Notes: generated from the sequence alone by a model not told the origin. Counted from the first letter of the stretch, positions 25,431 through 35,198 are shown. The stretch is 64,000 bases of DNA from Streptomyces sp. NBC_01283 (GCF_041435335.1 NZ_CP108430.1:4136501-4200500); one strand, 5' to 3'. A program made the numbers and translations.

Positions 25431-26927
25431 TCAGCGGCCGTCCCTCGGCAGCAGCCAGGCTGCCAGTGCCGCCGTCGCGCACAGCAGCAGGCCCACCGCG
25501 AGCAGCGCTTCCCGCATCCCGCCGACCGAGAAGCCCGTCGTACCGTCGGAGACCAGGAGTGCGCCGAACAGGGCCACGGACATGGCACCGCCCGTCTGGC
25601 GCAGGGAGTTGAGCAGCCCGGACGCCGTGCCCGCACGCTCGGCGGGGACCGCGTCCATCAGCAGCGCCGTCAGCGCGGGGACCGCGAACGCGCCGCCCAT
25701 TCCGGTGGGGATCAGCAGTACGAGCACCAGCCAGAGCGGGGTGTCGGCGGCGAGCGGCAGGAGCACGAACATCGCGAGGGCGAGCACCGCCTGCCCGGCC
25801 ACGATGACCCGGCGGCGGCCGATCCGCTCCGCCATGCGCGGCGAGACGAGGTTCGTCGACGTGATGATGGCGGCCAGGGGCACGAACATCAGACCGGCGG
25901 CGATCGCCGACATCCCGCGCAGCTGCTGGAAGTAGAGGCCCAGCAGGAAGACGACCCCGTAGAAGCCCGCGTTGACGGCGAAGCCGATCGCCAGCGAGAC
26001 GCTGACCCGGCGGTCCCGCAGCATGCCGAGCGGGACCATCGGCGCGCGGTGCCGCTTCTCGGTGACGTAGAAGCCGAGGCCCGCCACGACGGCCACGGCG
26101 ACCGCGCCGAGCACCGGCGCGCTGGTCCACCCCAGGTGCCCGCCCTCGATCACGGCGAAGGCAAGGCCCGCGAGGGTGAGCACGGCGGTGGCCTGACCCG
26201 CGAGGTCGATGGGTGCGGGGCGGCGCGTGGACGGGGCGGTGCGGGCGAGGAGGGCCAGGATCACGGCCCCGACGGGCAGGTTGAGCAGGAACACCGCCCG
26301 CCAGCCTGCTGCTTCGGTGAGCACTCCGCCCAGTACGGGCCCGGCGGCCATGGCGACCGAACCGCCCACCGTCCACAGCGCGATGGCACGTGCGCGGCGG
26401 CGCGGGTCGTCGTACGCCTGCCGGATCAGCGCGAGCGAGGCGGGCATGACGATGGCCGCGGCCCCGCCCTGCGCGACGCGGGCGGCGATGAGCGCGCCGA
26501 TGCCGGGGGCCAGTGCGCAGGCGAGCGAGGCGAGGGTGAAGAGCCCGACGCCCCATACGTAGGCGCGGCGCGCTCCCGCCCGGTCGGCGAGGGCGCCCGC
26601 GGAGAGCATGAGGGCGGCGAACATCAGCGTGTACGCGTCGACTACCCACTGCAGGCCTGCCATGCCGCCGTGCAGGGAGGTGCGGATGGCGGGCAGCGCG
26701 ATGTTCACGGCGGACACGTCGACGGTGATGACGGTGAAGCCGAGCAGGGACGCGAGGAGAGCGGCGGTCCGGGAGCGGGTGGGGCCGGGCCCGGGGCCGG
26801 GGCCGGTACCGGTATCTCGGGTGCTTCTGTCGCTTCGGGCGGGGCTTGGGACGTGTGCGCCGCGGGCGGGCCGTGCGGTGGCGGCAGAGGCAGCAGTGGT
26901 GACGGTTGCGTTGTCCGTGAGCGGCAT
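25431..26927 (-). CDS. MFS drug efflux transporter (DHA2, 14-TM type)
   Basis: 498 residues from the ATG at 26927, preceded by CAGGAG at seven bases. The longer frame upstream is rejected because it runs into the divergent regulator. About 14 membrane segments follow a Gly/Pro-rich N-terminal tail. Motif A is seen as GALADRAGARRAYVWG, motif C as GPVLGGVLTE, and motif D1 near TVDVSAVNIALPAI. This is the proton-driven drug exporter class. The XRE-type regulator at 27119 is divergent and is the likely controller. Confidence 0.9.
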   Translation of the reverse strand: MPLTDNATVTTAASAATARPARGAHVPSPARSDRSTRDTGTGPGPGPGPTRSRTAALLASLLGFTVITVDVSAVNIALPAIRTSLHGGMAGLQWVVDAYTLMFAALMLSAGALADRAGARRAYVWGVGLFTLASLACALAPGIGALIAARVAQGGAAAIVMPASLALIRQAYDDPRRRARAIALWTVGGSVAMAAGPVLGGVLTEAAGWRAVFLLNLPVGAVILALLARTAPSTRRPAPIDLAGQATAVLTLAGLAFAVIEGGHLGWTSAPVLGAVAVAVVAGLGFYVTEKRHRAPMVPLGMLRDRRVSVSLAIGFAVNAGFYGVVFLLGLYFQQLRGMSAIAAGLMFVPLAAIITSTNLVSPRMAERIGRRRVIVAGQAVLALAMFVLLPLAADTPLWLVLVLLIPTGMGGAFAVPALTALLMDAVPAERAGTASGLLNSLRQTGGAMSVALFGALLVSDGTTGFSVGGMREALLAVGLLLCATAALAAWLLPRDGR

Positions 26928-27118
26928 GGGATTACTCCTGCGAGTCGTGTAAGCGGGGGGAAGGTCGGGGCGGGGCGAAGAACCGGCGGCACCGGCGGCA
27001 CCGGCGGCACCGGACGCACACCAAAGACTCCGCCCCTTGCCGCCGCCCCGGCAGACCGCACCGTTCCTGGCCCTGACACGGCCCCCCACGCGCGCCGCCC
27101 ACCGGGGAGAATGGACGC

Positions 27119-27967
27119 ATGGCAGCACCAGAGGGAACAGAGCTCGGCCGGTACCTGCGCGCGCGGCGGGCGCAGATCAGCCCCAGCGACGCGGGGCTGC
27201 CGGTCGGCACCGGCCTGCGCCGCACCCCCGGGCTGCGCCGCGAGGAGCTCGCGACCCTCGCCGGGGTCAGCGTCGACTACTACACGCGCCTGGAGCGGGG
27301 CCGCGAGACGAACCCCTCCGCCTCCGTCATCGACGCCCTGGCCCGCGCCCTGCGCCTGAGCGGCGACGCCCACGAGCGGCTGCACGACCTGGCGGAACTC
27401 GCGTCGGGCCGCCTCACGGAGCCCCGCCCGACCACCGACCGCACCGTCCGCGACTCCATCCTGCGGATGCTGGAGGCCCTGCGTCCGCTCCCCGCGTACG
27501 TGGTCAGCCGCCACAACGACCTGCTCGCCGCCAACGCGCCCGGCCGCAACCTCCTGCCCGGTCTCTGGGACTGGCCGCCGGAGAAGCGCAACATCACGCG
27601 CTATCTGTTCCTGCATCCCGTGGGCCGCGCCCTCTACGTGCCCTGGGAGGAGACCGTCGCCAACTCGGTTGCGCATCTGCGCGCGGTCGGCGGGCTCGAC
27701 ACGGACTCGCCCGAGCTCGCCGCCCTGGTGGGCGAACTGCTCCTGAAGTCACCGGACTTCGCCCGCCTGTGGGAGCGGTACGACGTGAAGGAGCGGGGCG
27801 GCGGCGTCAAGACCTTCGCGCACCCCAAGGTCGGCACGATGACCCTGACGTACGAGACGATGCAGCTCGCCAGGACGGGCGGCCAGCGCCTGGTCAGCTA
27901 CCAGGCCCCGGTCGGCACCGAGACCGAGGACGCGATGCTCCGGCTTGACCCGGCGGCCCGCTCGTAG
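27119..27967 (+). CDS. XRE-family regulator with MmyB-like ligand domain
   Basis: 282 residues from the ATG at 27119, with GGGGAGA nine bases upstream. The N-terminal helix-turn-helix (about 8-80; RTPGLRREELATLAGVSVDY, then YYTRLERGR) is the standard start of this family. The C-terminal MmyB-like domain (about 105-280) is PAS-like and in relatives binds fatty-acid-like ligands. The tail ends TYETMQLARTGGQRLVSYQA in parts. The gene is divergent from the MFS exporter gene, giving a common regulator/exporter pair. Confidence 0.9.
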   Translation: MAAPEGTELGRYLRARRAQISPSDAGLPVGTGLRRTPGLRREELATLAGVSVDYYTRLERGRETNPSASVIDALARALRLSGDAHERLHDLAELASGRLTEPRPTTDRTVRDSILRMLEALRPLPAYVVSRHNDLLAANAPGRNLLPGLWDWPPEKRNITRYLFLHPVGRALYVPWEETVANSVAHLRAVGGLDTDSPELAALVGELLLKSPDFARLWERYDVKERGGGVKTFAHPKVGTMTLTYETMQLARTGGQRLVSYQAPVGTETEDAMLRLDPAARS

Positions 27968-27990
27968 CCCTCCTGGTCTCCCGATCCCCC

Positions 27991-29664
27991 CTAATCCTCC
28001 TCGTCCACCCCGCACGAGCTCCCGTTCCGGGGCATCTCCCCGTACAGCAGGAACCCGTCCACCTTGTCCCGCACGCACTTCGACCCGGCGTAACCGGTGT
28101 GGCCGTCTCCCTTGTTGTCCAGGACGACCGCCGCCGAGCCGAGCCGCTTCGCGGTCTCCTCGGTCCAGCGGTACGGCGTGGCCGGGTCGCCGCGGGTGCC
28201 GACGAGGAGGAAGTCGGGGCTCTTCACGTCGCGTACGTCGTCACGGATGTAGTCCGTGCCCGCGGGCCGCCCGAAGCAGAACAGCACCGGCATCAGCATC
28301 GAACGCCCGAAGATGGCGGACGTCGACTCGAACTCCTCCTGGAGCTTGCCGACTTCCTTCTCGATGCTGTCCTCGTCGGGGCGGTCCGGGTCGTCCGCGC
28401 AGTTCACGGCCATGAGCGCGGCAGCCATGTTGTCGGCGGGCACGTCCTGCGGCGCCCGCCCACGCACCCTCGCGACCCCGCCGCCGCGGGTCTGCTCGGC
28501 CAGGGATCCGCTCATCCGCAGCATCGCCCTGGGGTCCCCGTCCGCGAGGAGCGCGCCGAGCGCCTGCGAGAGCGCGGGCCACGACTGCCTGCTGTAGAGC
28601 GCCTGCCCGAGTACGTCGACGACGTCCTGGCCGGTGAACTCCGCGCCGTCCGATGACTGGAGCGGGTACGTGTCGAGGCCCTTGATCAGCTCGGTCATGT
28701 TGCCGCGTGCCGCGCGCGAGTCGGTGCCGAGGACACAACCGGCGTTTCCCGTGCACCACTTGATGAAGTTGTCGAGGGCGGTCTGCCGGCCCTCCGCGCT
28801 CACCAGGGCCTGCTCCGCGACGTCCTCGGTCAGCGTGTCCACGCCGTCGAGGACCATCCGTCCGACGTTCTTGGGGAACTGGGCGGTGTACACGGCACCG
28901 AGCCGCGTCCCGTACGAGAAGCCGAGGTAATTGAGCTTCTTGTCGCCGAGCACCTCGCGCATGACGTCCATGTCGCGCGAGACGTTGACGGTTCCGACGT
29001 AGGGGAGGACGGGCCCCGACTTCTTCCTGCACTCCTCGGATATCTTGCGCATCTCGTCCAGCACGGCACCCGGGTCGTCGGAGTCCCCCTCCATCTCCGG
29101 CTCCCGCTCACCGGCGTCGCCGCAGCTCACGGGCGAACTCTCGCCCACACCGCGGGGATCGAAGGAGACGACGTCGTACCCCTTGCCGAGATACTCGAAC
29201 TCCTTCTGCGCGGCGAGCAGCCCGGACACCCCCGCGCCGCCGGGGCCGCCGAAGTTCAGCAGGAGCGAACCCCGGGGCTTGCCGCTGGACTTGATGCGGA
29301 TCATGGCGAGCTTGACCTTGCCGCGCCCCGGCTTCGCGTAGTCGAGGGGGACGGTGATCCTGCCGCACTGGATGCTCTTGTCCTTGGGCACGGCGGTGGC
29401 GTCGGAGTCGGACATGAGGTCCGCCCCTGCCCCCTCACAGGCCCCCCATTTGATCTTCTGCGTGTAGTACCGGGACAGGTCGGGCGAGTGCGAGGACGAC
29501 GGCGCGGACGGCGACGACGGCGACGAGGATGAGGAGGATGACGACGGGTCCGGTGCGGGCTTGGCCACCGCGCGCCCGGCCGCCGCGCGCTCGCCCGGCA
29601 GCCAGGCTCCTGTCCCCACGACGGCCAGCGCTGTCACGCCGGCGAGTGCCACAGCTCCACGCAC
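27991..29664 (-). CDS. Secreted TAP-like alpha/beta hydrolase (tripeptidyl aminopeptidase family)
   Basis: 557 residues. An N-terminal signal peptide (ALAGVTALAVVGTGAWL) is followed by a poly-Ser/Pro linker (about 41-60). The hydrolase domain has the oxyanion GGPG motif (LLNFGGPGGAG), FDPRGVGES, and the nucleophile elbow GFSYGT. The C-terminal TAP-like domain carries Asp (GTRGDPATPY) and His (GDGHTGY). Family members cleave short peptides from N-termini outside the cell. Several conserved Cys may form disulfides. The Ser linker is encoded by a low-complexity tract. Confidence 0.9.
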   Translation of the reverse strand: MRGAVALAGVTALAVVGTGAWLPGERAAAGRAVAKPAPDPSSSSSSSSPSSPSAPSSSHSPDLSRYYTQKIKWGACEGAGADLMSDSDATAVPKDKSIQCGRITVPLDYAKPGRGKVKLAMIRIKSSGKPRGSLLLNFGGPGGAGVSGLLAAQKEFEYLGKGYDVVSFDPRGVGESSPVSCGDAGEREPEMEGDSDDPGAVLDEMRKISEECRKKSGPVLPYVGTVNVSRDMDVMREVLGDKKLNYLGFSYGTRLGAVYTAQFPKNVGRMVLDGVDTLTEDVAEQALVSAEGRQTALDNFIKWCTGNAGCVLGTDSRAARGNMTELIKGLDTYPLQSSDGAEFTGQDVVDVLGQALYSRQSWPALSQALGALLADGDPRAMLRMSGSLAEQTRGGGVARVRGRAPQDVPADNMAAALMAVNCADDPDRPDEDSIEKEVGKLQEEFESTSAIFGRSMLMPVLFCFGRPAGTDYIRDDVRDVKSPDFLLVGTRGDPATPYRWTEETAKRLGSAAVVLDNKGDGHTGYAGSKCVRDKVDGFLLYGEMPRNGSSCGVDEED

Positions 29665-29748
29665 GGCAACCTCCCTGGGTCTGCCCCTCGATCACCCTAA
29701 GCGCGGGGCGGCGACCCCGCCCGTTCAGGTGACCGTGCGTGACACCGG

Positions 29749-31647
29749 CTACCGTGCGTGTCCGTAGAGGCCCTCGATCTCCGCCGCGAAGTCCCGCTCG
29801 ACGGCGTCCCGCTTCAGCTTCAGGGACGGGGTCAGATGGCCGCTCTCCTCCGTGAAATCCACCGGCAGCACGGCGAACCGCCGGATGGACTCGGCCCGCG
29901 ACACGAGCTTGTTGGCCTCGTCCACGGCGCGCTGCAGGGTCTCGCGCAGGTCGGGGTCGTCCGCCAGGCCCGGGCCCGTGTGCGCCTTCTTCTTCATGCG
30001 GCACCAGTGCGCGATGCCGTCCGGCTCCAGCGTGATCAGCGCGGTGATGTACGGCCGGTCGTCGCCGACGACCATGCACTGGCCGACCAGCGGGTGGGCG
30101 CGCAGCCAGTCCTCCAGCGGGGCGGGCGCCACGTTCTTGCCGCCGGTGGTGATGAGGATGTCCTTCTTGCGCCCGGTGATGGAGAGGTATCCGTCGGCGT
30201 CGAGGGCGCCGATGTCCCCCGTCGCGAACCACTCCGCCCTCGCGGGCACCACGCGCCGGGCCTGCCCGTCCCAGTAGCCGCCGAAGACCTGGCCCCCGGC
30301 GAGCAGCACCTCGCCGTCGTCCGCGATCCGCACGCGCGTGCCCGGCAGCGGCCAGCCCACCGTGCCGAGCCTCGGCTTCAGCGGCGGGGTCACGGTCGCC
30401 GCCGCGGTGGTCTCGGTCAGGCCGTACCCCTCGAAGATCTCGATGCCCGCCCCCGCGTAGAACGCGGCGAGGCGGCGCCCCAGCGGTGAACCGCCGCAGA
30501 TCGCGTACCGCACCTTGCCGCCGAGGGCCGCGCGGATCCGCCGGTAGACGAGCGGGTCGTACAGCGCGCGGGCCAGCCGGAGCCCGAACGCCGGGCCGGG
30601 TCCCGTGCCGTGCTGCCGCGCCTCGACGGCCTCGCCGTAGCGGACGGCGATGCGGGCGGCACGGTCGAAGGAGGAGGCGCGGCCCATCTTCTCGGCGGTG
30701 GCGCGCCCGGTGTTGAAGACCTTCTCCAGGACGTACGGGATGGCGAGCAGGAAGGTGGGCCGGAAGCCGCTCAGATCCGTCAGGAGGTCCTCGGTCTGGA
30801 TGCTGGGCGCGTGCCCGAGCCGTACCCGCGCGCGCAGGCAGCCGACGGCGACCATGCGCCCGAAGACGTGGGACAGCGGCAGGAAGAGCAGCGTGGAGGC
30901 GGGCTCCTTGCTGACGGACTTGAAGACGGGGTGGAGCAGCTCGATCGCGTTGTCGACCTCGGCGAAGAAGTTGCCGTGGGTCAGGACGCAGCCCTTGGGC
31001 CGCCCGGTGGTGCCGGAGGTGTAGATGAGCGTGGCCACGGAGTCGGGCCCGAGCTCGGCCCGCCTGCCCGCCACTTCCACGTCGGAGATTCCCGCCTTCC
31101 GCCCCAGCTCGGCGAGCCGCCGTACGTCCCCCTTCTCGAAGGCCCACAGGTGCTTCAGGTCGGGCATCCGGTCCCGCTCGGGGCCGAGCGAGGCGGCGAG
31201 CGCCGAGGTCTCGACGGCGAGTGCGACGGCGCCGGAGTCCTGGAGTATCCACCGGGTCTGGTAGGCGGAGGAGGTCGGATAGACCGGCACGGTGACGAGC
31301 CCGGCGGCCCAGCCCGCGAAGTCGAGGAGCGTCCACTCGTACGTCGTACGCGCCATGATGGCGAGCCGGTCCCCCGGAGCGAGCCCCTCGGCGATCAGCC
31401 CCTTCGCGACGGCGAGCACTTCCTCCGCGAACTGGGCGGCGGACACGTCCCGCCACCGCCCGTCGTCGCCCTTGCGGGAGAGCACGGCTTCGGCGGGTGC
31501 CTCGCGGGCGTTGTCGAAGGGGATGTCGGCGAGGGACCCGCTGCGGACGGCGGCGGCGAACGGCGGCACGGACACTTCGCGTACGACGCCGTCGAGGTGC
31601 CGCAAGTGCGGTTCCACCAGGGCGGGCTGGGGCGAGACGGGTGACAT
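29749..31647 (-). CDS. Long-chain acyl-CoA synthetase (AMP-forming), second copy
   Basis: 632 residues from the ATG at 31647, with AAGGAG nine bases upstream. Motifs: LIYTSGTTGRPKG, GYGLTETTAA, TGDIGALDADGYLSITGRKK in parts (TGDIG, ITGRKKD) and GGKNVAPAP. It has the same domain order as the ligase at 16980-18803, but belongs to a different subgroup judging from the adenylation motifs. It lies 125 bp downstream of the thiolase gene on the same strand and probably supplies acyl-CoA to that cluster. Confidence 0.92.
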   Translation of the reverse strand: MSPVSPQPALVEPHLRHLDGVVREVSVPPFAAAVRSGSLADIPFDNAREAPAEAVLSRKGDDGRWRDVSAAQFAEEVLAVAKGLIAEGLAPGDRLAIMARTTYEWTLLDFAGWAAGLVTVPVYPTSSAYQTRWILQDSGAVALAVETSALAASLGPERDRMPDLKHLWAFEKGDVRRLAELGRKAGISDVEVAGRRAELGPDSVATLIYTSGTTGRPKGCVLTHGNFFAEVDNAIELLHPVFKSVSKEPASTLLFLPLSHVFGRMVAVGCLRARVRLGHAPSIQTEDLLTDLSGFRPTFLLAIPYVLEKVFNTGRATAEKMGRASSFDRAARIAVRYGEAVEARQHGTGPGPAFGLRLARALYDPLVYRRIRAALGGKVRYAICGGSPLGRRLAAFYAGAGIEIFEGYGLTETTAAATVTPPLKPRLGTVGWPLPGTRVRIADDGEVLLAGGQVFGGYWDGQARRVVPARAEWFATGDIGALDADGYLSITGRKKDILITTGGKNVAPAPLEDWLRAHPLVGQCMVVGDDRPYITALITLEPDGIAHWCRMKKKAHTGPGLADDPDLRETLQRAVDEANKLVSRAESIRRFAVLPVDFTEESGHLTPSLKLKRDAVERDFAAEIEGLYGHAR

Positions 31648-31772
31648 GGGTGGCGGCTCCTTGTCGGTGTGGGGCGGGCGGATTTCAGGGGCGCCCGGGG
31701 TTCAGTAAGGGGCTGCCGACTGTGGGGGGAGCCGGCTGCGGGGCACTCCGGTCGGGGAGGGCCCGCGGCGGA

Positions 31773-33050
31773 TCAGTACCGCTCCAGGATCGCCGTCACC
31801 CCCTGTCCGCCCGCCGCGCAGACCGAGATCAGCCCGCGCCCGGGGGTGCCCCGTTCGGCGAGCAGCTTCGCCAGGGTGGCGACGATCCGCGCGCCGGTGG
31901 CGGCGAAGGGGTGCCCCGTGGCGAGCGAGGACCCGGCGACGTTGAGCCGGTCCCGGTCGACGGTCCCGAGTCCCCGCTTCTCCCAGGCGGCCAGCGTGGC
32001 GAGCACCTGCGAGGCGAACGCCTCGTGGATCTCGACGAAGTCGAAGTCCGCGAGCCCGAGTCCGGCCCGCTCCAGCATCCGCGGCACGGCGTACGCGGGC
32101 GCCATCAGGAGCCCGTCCTCGCCGCCCGAGACATCGCCGCCGACGAAGTCGACGGCGGCGGTCTCGTACGCGGTCAGATAGGCCAGCGGTTCGAGCCCGC
32201 GCGCCTCGGCCCACTCCTCACCGGCGAGCAGGGCGACGGCGGCGCCATCGGTCAGCGGGGTCGAATTCCCCGCGGTCATGGTGGGGTTGGGCCCCTTCAT
32301 CCCGAAGACGGGCCGAAGCTTCGCCAGCTTCTCGACGGTCGACCCGGGCCGCAGGTTCTGGTCCCGCTCAAGACCGCGGAACGGCACGACGAGCCCGTCC
32401 AGGAGCCCCCTGTCGTACGCGGCGGCGAGCCGCTGATGGCTGGCGGCGGCCAGCTCGTCCTGCGCCTCGCGCGTGACGCCCCACTTCTGGGCGGTCACGG
32501 CGGCGTGCTCGCCCATCGAAAGCCCGGTGCGGGGCTCCGCGTTGCGCGGGATGTCGGGCACGAGGTGCGAGGGCCGGATGCGGGCGAGCGCCTTGACGCG
32601 GCCTCCGGCGGACTTGGCGCGGCGGGCGGACAGGAGGATCTTCCGCAGGGAGTCGTTGAGACCGAGCGGGGCGTCGCTCGCGGTGTCGGCGCCGCCCGCC
32701 ACGGCGGACTCCGTCTGCCCCAGCGTGATCTTGTTGGCGGCGGCGATGACGGCCTGCAGCCCGGTGCCGCAGGCCTGCTGGATGTCGTACGCGGGTGTGG
32801 TCGGCGCGAGCCGCGATCCGAGGACGGTCTCGCGGGCGAGGTTGAAGTCCCGGCTGTGCTTGAGCACGGCACCGGCGACGAACTCGCCCACGGCGCCTTC
32901 GCCGTCGAGCCCGTACCGCTCGACGAGTCCGTCGAGCGCGGCGGTCAGCATCTCCTGGTTGGAAGCGGTCGCGTATGGACCGTCGGAGCGCGCGAAGGGG
33001 ATGCGGCTGCCGCCGATGACCGCCACGCGGCGGGTGGTGGGCAGTTTCAT
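31773..33050 (-). CDS. Acetyl-CoA acetyltransferase / thiolase (FadA2-like)
   Basis: 425 residues from the ATG at 33050; upstream extension of the frame is opposite the FabG gene and rejected. Thiolase motifs are complete: nucleophilic Cys in QQACGTGLQA (about residue 95), NVAGSSLATGHPFAATG in parts (GHPFAATG, active His), and the final catalytic Cys in VCAAGGQG. It cleaves or condenses 3-ketoacyl-CoA. The divergent neighbour is a two-domain FabG, followed by a MaoC dehydratase. The same layout is known for fadA2, fabG4 and htdX of M. tuberculosis. Confidence 0.93.
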   Translation of the reverse strand: MKLPTTRRVAVIGGSRIPFARSDGPYATASNQEMLTAALDGLVERYGLDGEGAVGEFVAGAVLKHSRDFNLARETVLGSRLAPTTPAYDIQQACGTGLQAVIAAANKITLGQTESAVAGGADTASDAPLGLNDSLRKILLSARRAKSAGGRVKALARIRPSHLVPDIPRNAEPRTGLSMGEHAAVTAQKWGVTREAQDELAAASHQRLAAAYDRGLLDGLVVPFRGLERDQNLRPGSTVEKLAKLRPVFGMKGPNPTMTAGNSTPLTDGAAVALLAGEEWAEARGLEPLAYLTAYETAAVDFVGGDVSGGEDGLLMAPAYAVPRMLERAGLGLADFDFVEIHEAFASQVLATLAAWEKRGLGTVDRDRLNVAGSSLATGHPFAATGARIVATLAKLLAERGTPGRGLISVCAAGGQGVTAILERY

Positions 33051-33073
33051 GTCTCGACCAGCTCCTGACCCTT

Positions 33074-33095
33074 GAGTAACCTTACTCTGAAGTAA
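33074..33095. promoter_or_regulatory. Two overlapping palindromes between thiolase and FabG genes
   Basis: GAGTAA-CC-TTACTC (33074-33087) overlaps TTACT-CTGA-AGTAA (33082-33095). The 72 bp divergent gap is otherwise GC-rich, so this AT-rich block stands out. It is placed to control both genes at once. The cognate regulator is unknown; the TetR protein encoded at 36037-36708 is one candidate. Confidence 0.6.
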
Positions 33096-33122
33096 ATTTA
33101 CGACCGAGCTGGGAGTTGGACA

Positions 33123-34442
33123 ATGGCCGACCGCTATCTGAACTTCACGGGCACCGCACCCGGCCGCTTCCTCACCCGGAGGCTCGGCCTGCCCCAGCCG
33201 TCCACGCTGCGCCGCTGGACCCCGGAGAGCCCCTTCCTGGAGGGCGAGTTGCTGCACCTGACGACAGGCGGTACCTCCCCTCACCAGCCGGAACTGGCAT
33301 CGACGCTGGCGCGAACGCCCCTCAAGCTCGTGTCCGAGTCCACCCACCCGACGGCGGTGATACTGGACGCAACGGGCATTGGCGACACCCCTGACCTCGC
33401 CCTCGTGCATGCGGCGCTGCACCCCGTGGTGCGTTCGGTGGCGGAGAACGGCCGCGTGGTGGTGCTCGGCGCCCCCATCTCGCCGTCGGACCACCACCAG
33501 GCGGCGGCGCAACAGGCGTTGGAGGGTTTCGTACGTTCCCTGGGCAAGGAGCTGGGCAAGGGCCGCACGGCGACGCTGGTCCGGATGCGGTCGGCGGCGG
33601 CCGCTGAATCGACGCTGCGTTTCCTGCTGTCGCCGAGGTCGGCGTATGTGAGCGGCCAGGTGATCGAGGTGGGGGAGCCCGCGGCACAGGAGCCCTTCGA
33701 CTGGGCCCGCCCCCTCGCGGGCCGCACGGCGCTCGTGACCGGGGCGGCGCGGGGGATCGGCGAGGCGGTGGCCGAGATCCTTGCCCGGGACGGGGCGCAT
33801 GTGGTCGTACTCGATGTGCCGTCCGCGCAGGGGGAGTTGGCGCGGGTCGCGGAACGGCTGGGCGGTACGGCGCTGCCGCTGGACATCACGGCGGACGACG
33901 CCGGGGAACGCATGGCGTCGGCGCTCGCCCCCGGGGGCCTGGACGTCCTCGTCCACAACGCGGGGATCACGCGGGACCGCAGACTGGCGAACATGCCGGC
34001 GGACCGCTGGAACCCGGTCCTGGACGTGAACCTGACGAGCGTGCTGCGCACGACGGACGCGTTGCTCACGTCCGGGACGCTCAACCGGGGCGGGAGCGTC
34101 GTGGCCACGGCGTCGATCGCGGGGATCGCGGGGAATGCCGGGCAGACGAACTACGCCGCCAGCAAGGCGGGGATCATCGGCCTGGTGCGGGCTCTGGCGC
34201 CGGGGGCGCTCGCGGAGTACGGGGTGACCGTCAACGCGGTGGCCCCCGGGTTCATCGAGACGAAGATGACGGCGGCGGTCCCGCTCTTCATCCGCGAGGC
34301 CGGCCGCAGGATGAACTCCCTTGGGCAGGGGGGTCTTCCGGTGGACGTGGCCGAGACCACGGCGTGGCTCTCCTCCCCGGCCTCAGCGGCCGTGAACGCC
34401 CAGACGATCCGGGTCTGCGGCCAGAGCCTTCTCGGCGCATAG
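33123..34442 (+). CDS. fabG: Two-domain 3-ketoacyl reductase (FabG4-like)
   Basis: 439 residues, about twice a normal FabG. The N-terminal half (1-195) looks like a degenerate Rossmann domain. The C-terminal half is a full short-chain dehydrogenase: cofactor motif TALVTGAARGIGEAV, HNAG(I), catalytic Ser in ATASIAGIAG and YxxxK in NYAASKAG. This is the high-molecular-weight FabG (FabG4) class, which reduces long 3-ketoacyl-CoA with NADH in mycobacteria. The start at 33123 follows GGGAG at seven bases. The partner MaoC gene lies downstream at 35199. Confidence 0.92.
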   Translation: MADRYLNFTGTAPGRFLTRRLGLPQPSTLRRWTPESPFLEGELLHLTTGGTSPHQPELASTLARTPLKLVSESTHPTAVILDATGIGDTPDLALVHAALHPVVRSVAENGRVVVLGAPISPSDHHQAAAQQALEGFVRSLGKELGKGRTATLVRMRSAAAAESTLRFLLSPRSAYVSGQVIEVGEPAAQEPFDWARPLAGRTALVTGAARGIGEAVAEILARDGAHVVVLDVPSAQGELARVAERLGGTALPLDITADDAGERMASALAPGGLDVLVHNAGITRDRRLANMPADRWNPVLDVNLTSVLRTTDALLTSGTLNRGGSVVATASIAGIAGNAGQTNYAASKAGIIGLVRALAPGALAEYGVTVNAVAPGFIETKMTAAVPLFIREAGRRMNSLGQGGLPVDVAETTAWLSSPASAAVNAQTIRVCGQSLLGA

Positions 34443-35198
34443 CCTCGCCCCAACGAGCCTCCGGTGGCCCGGCACCGGCCCCTCCCCGAACAAGCCTTCC
34501 CCACCCACCCGCCCGATTGCCCCGCATCCAGCCCCGAGCGAACAAGAATTTCCCGCCCACCCACCCGATTACCCCGCAGCACCATCGATCAGCCAACGAG
34601 CGGCCGCAATCGGCAACGCTCGCGAGGGGGACGCGCCGCTAGCTCCGCGCACCAAAGGCGAGGGCGGGCGGGGACCTCAACCGGGCAGGACCCGCAGTCG
34701 GCATCGAGACCCGAGGGGACGTGCCGGTATGTCCGCCCGGAGCACGGTTCCCAGCACTCCAGCCCCGAAGCAACCCACCGGCCACCGGACGATAGCGAGG
34801 ACGGACATACCGGCACGGCACCGCACCCACAACCGGACCGCACCGCACCGCACCGGCAAGCACCCGCAGTCGGCATCGAGACCCGAGGGGACATGGCGGT
34901 ATGTCCGCCCGGAGCACGGCTCGCGGCACTCCAGCCCCGAAGCAACCCCGCGGCCACCGGACGATAGCGAGGACGGACATACCGGCGCGGCACCGCACCC
35001 ACAGACGAGCCGGCCCCGCAGCCGCAGGCACGGCGGGACGCCCGCCCGAAGCACGGCCCGCAGGCCTGGCCCGCCGAAGGGCAAGGCGCCCCAACCGAAC
35101 CGGCCTCGCACCCACACACGAACCAGCCCCGCAGCCCCCGCCAAGCCCCGCAGGGCCCCGCAGCCCCCGCAACACGGAACCCCGAAAGGACGACCCCC
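34443..35198. other. Long non-coding region with duplicated element
   Basis: 756 bp between the FabG and MaoC genes. It contains the two 141 bp copies at 34691-35003 and, before them, a short duplicated C-rich element (about 34500-34530 and 34550-34580, both with CCACCCACCCG.. and GATT(G/A)CCCCGCA). Frames that stay open through it have no family resemblance and depend on the repeats. The only clear site is GAAAGGA at 35184-35190, serving the MaoC start. Confidence 0.6.
34691..35003. repeat. Duplicated 141 bp element with internal inverted repeats
   Basis: Copies at 34691-34831 and 34863-35003 are 172 bp apart. Each begins CCCGCAGTCGGCATCGAGAC and ends near GCACCGCACCCACA. Inside copy 1, GTGCCGGTATGTCCG (34721-34735) is exactly complementary to 34802-34816. 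In copy 2 the core CGGTATGTCCG (34897-34907) pairs with 34974-34984. The arms are 66 bp apart. Confidence 0.85.
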
